A DNA stretch of 64,000 nt from Serinus canaria (taxonomy: Eukaryota > Chordata > Aves > Passeriformes > Fringillidae). The notes beneath the pieces were generated by a model, which was not told the origin of the DNA, did no database searches, and saw only the letters and a list, made by a program, of their open reading frames with translations. The position numbers and the translations under genes are program-made. The stretch spans positions 2,356,001 to 2,420,000 of the forward strand of contig NC_066338.1 of NCBI RefSeq assembly GCF_022539315.1, given 5' to 3'. Positions 60,043 to 64,000 of the stretch are shown here, piece by piece (position 1 is the stretch's first letter; each line of letters starts with the position of its first letter).

Positions 60043-63000
60043 GTGCCAGGTTAGTCCTGTGAGGCATCCTGCAAAATGCGGAATTTTAGGAGCCAGAAGG
60101 CTGCTCTGAGCCACAAGCCCTGGAACACCAACGCATCGCTGCCCGTTTTCCCTGGAAACAAGACTCACCCACCATGGTTCTAGGTGTCAGTTTGCAGGAG
60201 GTACTTGGCACTCTCAATCCAGCCAGAGTTGGCGCTGGTGCCAGCTTGGTCCTGGGAGGCCTCCTGCGCAATGCGGATTTTAGGAGCAAGAAGGCTGCTC
60301 TGAGCCACTGGCCCTGGAACAAAATCTTTGCCCCATTTCCCAGGTTTGTAAAACTCACCAACCCTAGTACTAGGAGTCAGTTTGCAGGAGGTACTTGGCA
60401 TTCTCAAACCAGCCTGACTTGGCACTGCTGCCAGCTTGGTCCTGGGAGGCATCCTGCGCAGTGCAGAATGTTTGGAGCCAAAGGCTGCTCCGAGTACCAG
60501 GCCCTGGAACACAAACAACGTCCGTTTTCTTGGAGAAACAAGACGAAACAACCATGGTTCTAGGTGTCAGTTTTCAGGAGGTTCTTGGCACTCTCAAACC
60601 AGCCAGAGTTGGCACTGGTGCCAGCTTGGTCCTGGGAGGCATCCTGCACAATCTGGAATTTTAGGAGCAAGAAGGCGGCTCTGAGCCATAAGCCCTGGAA
60701 CACCAACGCAACGCTGCACCTTTTTCCTGGAAGAAAGACTCACCAACCCTGGTTCTTGGAGTCAGTTTGCAGGAGTACTTGGCACTCTCAAACCAGCCTG
60801 ACTTGGCACTGGTGCCAGCTTGGTCCTTGGAGGCCTCCTGCGCAATGCAGAATTTTAGGAGCCAGAAGGCTGCTCCGAGTACCAGGCCCTGGAACACCAA
60901 CAACGCCCGTTTTCCGGGAGAAAAAAGGCGCACCAACCCTGGTTCTAGGGGTCAGTTTGCAGGAGGTACTTGGTATTCTCAAACCAGCCCATGTTGGCAC
61001 TGCTGCCTGTTTGGTCCTGGGAGGCATCCTGCGCAATGCGGAATTTTAGGAGCCAGAAGGCCGATCTGAGCCACAGTCCCTGGAACAAAAACATTGCCCC
61101 ATTTCCCAGGTTTGTAAAACTCACCAACCTTAGTTCTAGGAGTCAGTTTTCAGGAGGTACTTGGCACTCTCAAACAAGCCCAAGTTGGCACGTGTGCCAG
61201 CTTGGGTCTGGGAGGCATCCTGCGCAATGCGGAATTTTAGGAGAGAGCAGGCTGCTCTGAGCCACAGGCCCTGAAACAACCAACGCTGCCCCTTTTCCCT
61301 GGAAGCATAGCTCACCAAACCTGGTTCTAGGTTTCAGATTGAAAGAGGTACTTGGAACTCTAAAACCAGCCCAAGTGGGCACTGGTGCCAGCTTGGTCCT
61401 GGGAGGCATCCTGCACAATGCGGAACTTTAGCAGCCAGAAGGCTGCTCTGAGCCACAGGCCCTGGATCATCAATGCTGCCCCTTTCCCCGGAAACAAAGC
61501 TCACTAAACTTGGTCCATGGTGTTAGATTGCAGGACGTACTTGGCACTCTCAAACCAGCCCAAATTGGCACTGCTGCCAGATTGCCTCTGGGAGGCGTCC
61601 TGCGCAATGCGGAATTTTTTGAGCCAGAAGGCTGCTCCGAGCCACAGGCCCTGGAACAAAAACATTGCCCCATATCCCAGGTTTGTAAACCTCACCAACC
61701 CTAGTTCTACGAATCAGTTTGCAGGAGGTACTTGGCACTCTCAAACAAGCCCAAGTTGGCACTGCTGCCAGCTTGGGTCTGGGAGACATCCTGCACAACG
61801 CGGAATATTAGAAGAGAGTAGGCTGCTCTGAGCCACAGGCCCTGAAACAAAAAATGCTGCCCCTTTTCCCTGGAAGCATTGCTCACCAAACCTGGTTCTA
61901 TGTTCCAGATTGCAGGAGGTACTTGGCACTCTCAATCCAGCCAGAGCTGGCACTGGTGCCAGATTGGTCCTGGGATGCCTCCTGCGCAATGCAGAATTTT
62001 AGTAGCCAGAAGACTGCTCTGAGCCAAAGGCCCTGGAACAAAATCTTTGCCAAATTTCCCAGGTTTGGAAAACTCACCAACCCTAGATCTAGGAGTCAGT
62101 TTCCATGAGGTACATGGCACTCTCAAACAAGCCAGAGTTGGCACTGGCACCAGCTTGGTCCTGGGAGGCATCCTGCACAATGCGGAATTTTAGGACCCAG
62201 AAGGCTGCTCTGAGCCACAAGCCCTGGAACACCAACGCAACGCTGCACCTTTTTCCTGGAACCAAGACTCAATAAACCTGGTTTTTGGAGTCAGTTTTCA
62301 GGAGGTATTTGGCATTCTCAAACCAGCCCGGCTTGGCACAGGTGCCAGCTTCGTTCTGGGAGGCATTCTGCGCAATGCAGAATTTTTGGAGCCAGAAGGC
62401 TGCTCCGAGCCACAGGCCCTGGAACAACAACGCTGCCCTTTTCCCAGTAAACAAGACTCACTAACCCTGGTCCATGGTGTCAGATTGCAGGAGGTACTTG
62501 GCACTCTCAAACCAGCCCAAGTGGGCACTGGTGCCAGCTTGGTCCTGGGAGGCATCCAGCACAATGCAGAGTTTTAGGAGCCAGAAGGCTGCTCTGAGCC
62601 ACTGGCCCTGGAACTACCAACGCTGCCCCTTTTCCCTGGAAACATAGATCATCAAACCTGGTTCTAGGTTTCAGATTGAAGGAGGTACTTGGCACTCTCA
62701 AACCAGCCCAAGTTTCCACTGCTGCCAGCTTGGTCCTGGGAGGCATCCTGCGCAATGCAGAATTTTAGGAGCCTGAAGGCTGGTCCGAGTACCAGGCCCT
62801 GGATGACCATCAACGCCCGTTTTCCTGGAGAAACAAGGCGCAACAACCATGGTTCTAGGTGTCAGTTTTCAGGAGGTACTTGGCACTCTCACACCAGCCC
62901 AAGTGGGCACTGGTGCCAGCTTGGTCCTGGGAGGCATCCTGCGCAATGCGGAATTTAAGGAGCCAGAAGGCTGCTCTGAGCCACAAGCCAAGGAACAAAA

Positions 63001-64000
63001 TCTTTGCCCCATTTCCCAGGTTTGTAAAACTCACCAACCCTAGTTCTAGGAGTCAGTTTTCAGGAGGTATTTGGCACTCTAAAACAAGCCCAATTTAGCA
63101 CTGGTGCCAGCTTGGGTCTGGGAGGCATCCTGTGAAATGCGGAATTTTAGCAGAGAGTAGGATGCTCTGAGACACAGGCCCTAAAACAACCAACGCTGCC
63201 CCTTTTCCCTGGACACATAGCTCACCAAACCTGGTTCTAGGTTTCAGATTGCAGGAGATACTTGGAACTCTTAAACCAGCCAAAGTTTGGCAATGGTGCC
63301 AGCTTACGTCTGGGAGGCATCCTGCGCAATGAGGAATTTTTGAGCACAAAAGGTTTTGCTCTGAGACCACAGGCCCAGGAAACAAAAACATGCCGCCCAT
63401 TTTCCATGAAGAAGAACACCACAGACTCACCAACCATGCGTTCTAAGGTGTCATGGATTGCAGGAGGTACTTGGCACTCTCAAACCAGCCAGAGTTGGCA
63501 CTGGTGCCAGCTTGGTCCTGGGAGGCCTCCTGCGCAATGCAGAATTTTAGTAGCCAGAAGACTGCTCTGAGCCACAGGCCCTGGAACAAAATCTTTGCCC
63601 ATTTCCCAGGTTTGGAAAACTCACCAACCCTAGATCTAGGAGTCAGTTTCCATGAGGTACATGGCACTCTCAAACAAGCCAGAGTTGGCACTGGCACCAG
63701 CTTGGTCCTGGGAGGCATCCTGCACAATGCGGAATTTTAGGACCCAGAAGGCTGCGCTGAGCCACAAGCCCTGGAACACCAACGCAACACTGCACCTTTT
63801 TCCTGGAACCAAGACTCACTAACCCTGGTTCTTGGAGTCAGTTTTCAGGAGGTATTTGGCATTCTCAAACCAGCCCGGCTTGGCACAGGTGCCAGCTTCG
63901 TTCTGGGAGGCATTCTGCGCAATGCAGAATTTTTGGAGCCAGAAGGCGGCTCAGAGCCACAGGCCCTGGAACACCAATGCTGCCCTTTCCCTAGTAAACA
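60043..64000. repeat. Satellite C, block 3b, running off the window
   Basis: About 20 units. The segment from about 61915 to 62455 is repeated from about 63465 to the window end (offset 1,547 bp, about 8 units), marked by CCCTAGATCTAGGAGTCAG, CCATGAGGTACATGGCAC and CACTGGCACCAGCTTGG. The unit at about 63290-63440 has scattered one- to three-base insertions and is probably a sequencing or consensus fault. Confidence 0.95.

Overview
This window is a block of repetitive eukaryotic heterochromatin. I find no protein-coding gene, rRNA or tRNA that I would defend. Everything outside two 500-N assembly gaps is either one of three unrelated tandem satellites (A, B and C) or LTR-retrotransposon sequence lying in or between them. 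The LTR pieces look avian to me, most likely songbird: a TGTTGGTTTGGCATGG-type ERVL-like LTR, an alpharetrovirus/ERVK-like R-U5 end, and several solo LTRs. No library search was possible, so the taxon is an inference at roughly 75% confidence.

Layout: satellite A (75-bp unit, about 103 copies) fills 1-7715 and runs into gap 1 (7716-8215). The 3' end of an LTR (8216-8345) follows the gap. From there a fixed module order repeats three times in the same orientation: satellite B (about 484-bp unit, very CpG-rich), then a 3.8-kb mosaic element E made of LTR-retroelement debris, then satellite C (191-bp modal unit, CpG-poor). Round 1: B 8346-13206, E1 13207-17021, C 17022-31057 (with gap 2 at 28502-29001). 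Round 2: B 31058-38600, E2 38601-42474, C 42475-45665. Round 3: B 45666-49242, E3 49243-53055, C 53056-64000 (runs off the window). The B-to-E and E-to-C junctions each occur three times at the same bases, and the C-to-B junction occurs twice at the same bases. The array therefore grew by duplicating a ready-made B-E-C composite, and the arms then expanded or contracted separately.

Later insertions disrupt the satellites. They are a 648-bp LTR at 23563-24210 (minus), an inverted pair of about 1.3-kb LTRs at 43899-45144 (minus) and 46753-48093 (plus), and a 451-bp LTR at 59592-60042 (minus) with a perfect 4-bp target duplication. Satellite C also carries nested kilobase-scale duplications (offsets near 2.7, 3.08, 3.57 and 1.55 kb).

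The many long open frames are by-products of the repeats. The 75-bp unit is exactly 25 codons, so a frame stays open through many copies. The B and C frames mostly begin at GTG or TTG and are duplicated in antisense. Several stretches look like assembly error rather than biology: homopolymer dropouts in A after about 4030, excess 1-base indels in E2, and scrambled units beside gap 2, near 55.74-55.90 kb and near 63.30-63.44 kb. The main interest is the architecture: a three-part composite satellite carrying a fossil retroelement as a fixed spacer, with a CpG-dense hairpin-forming B unit next to a CpG-poor 191-bp unit.
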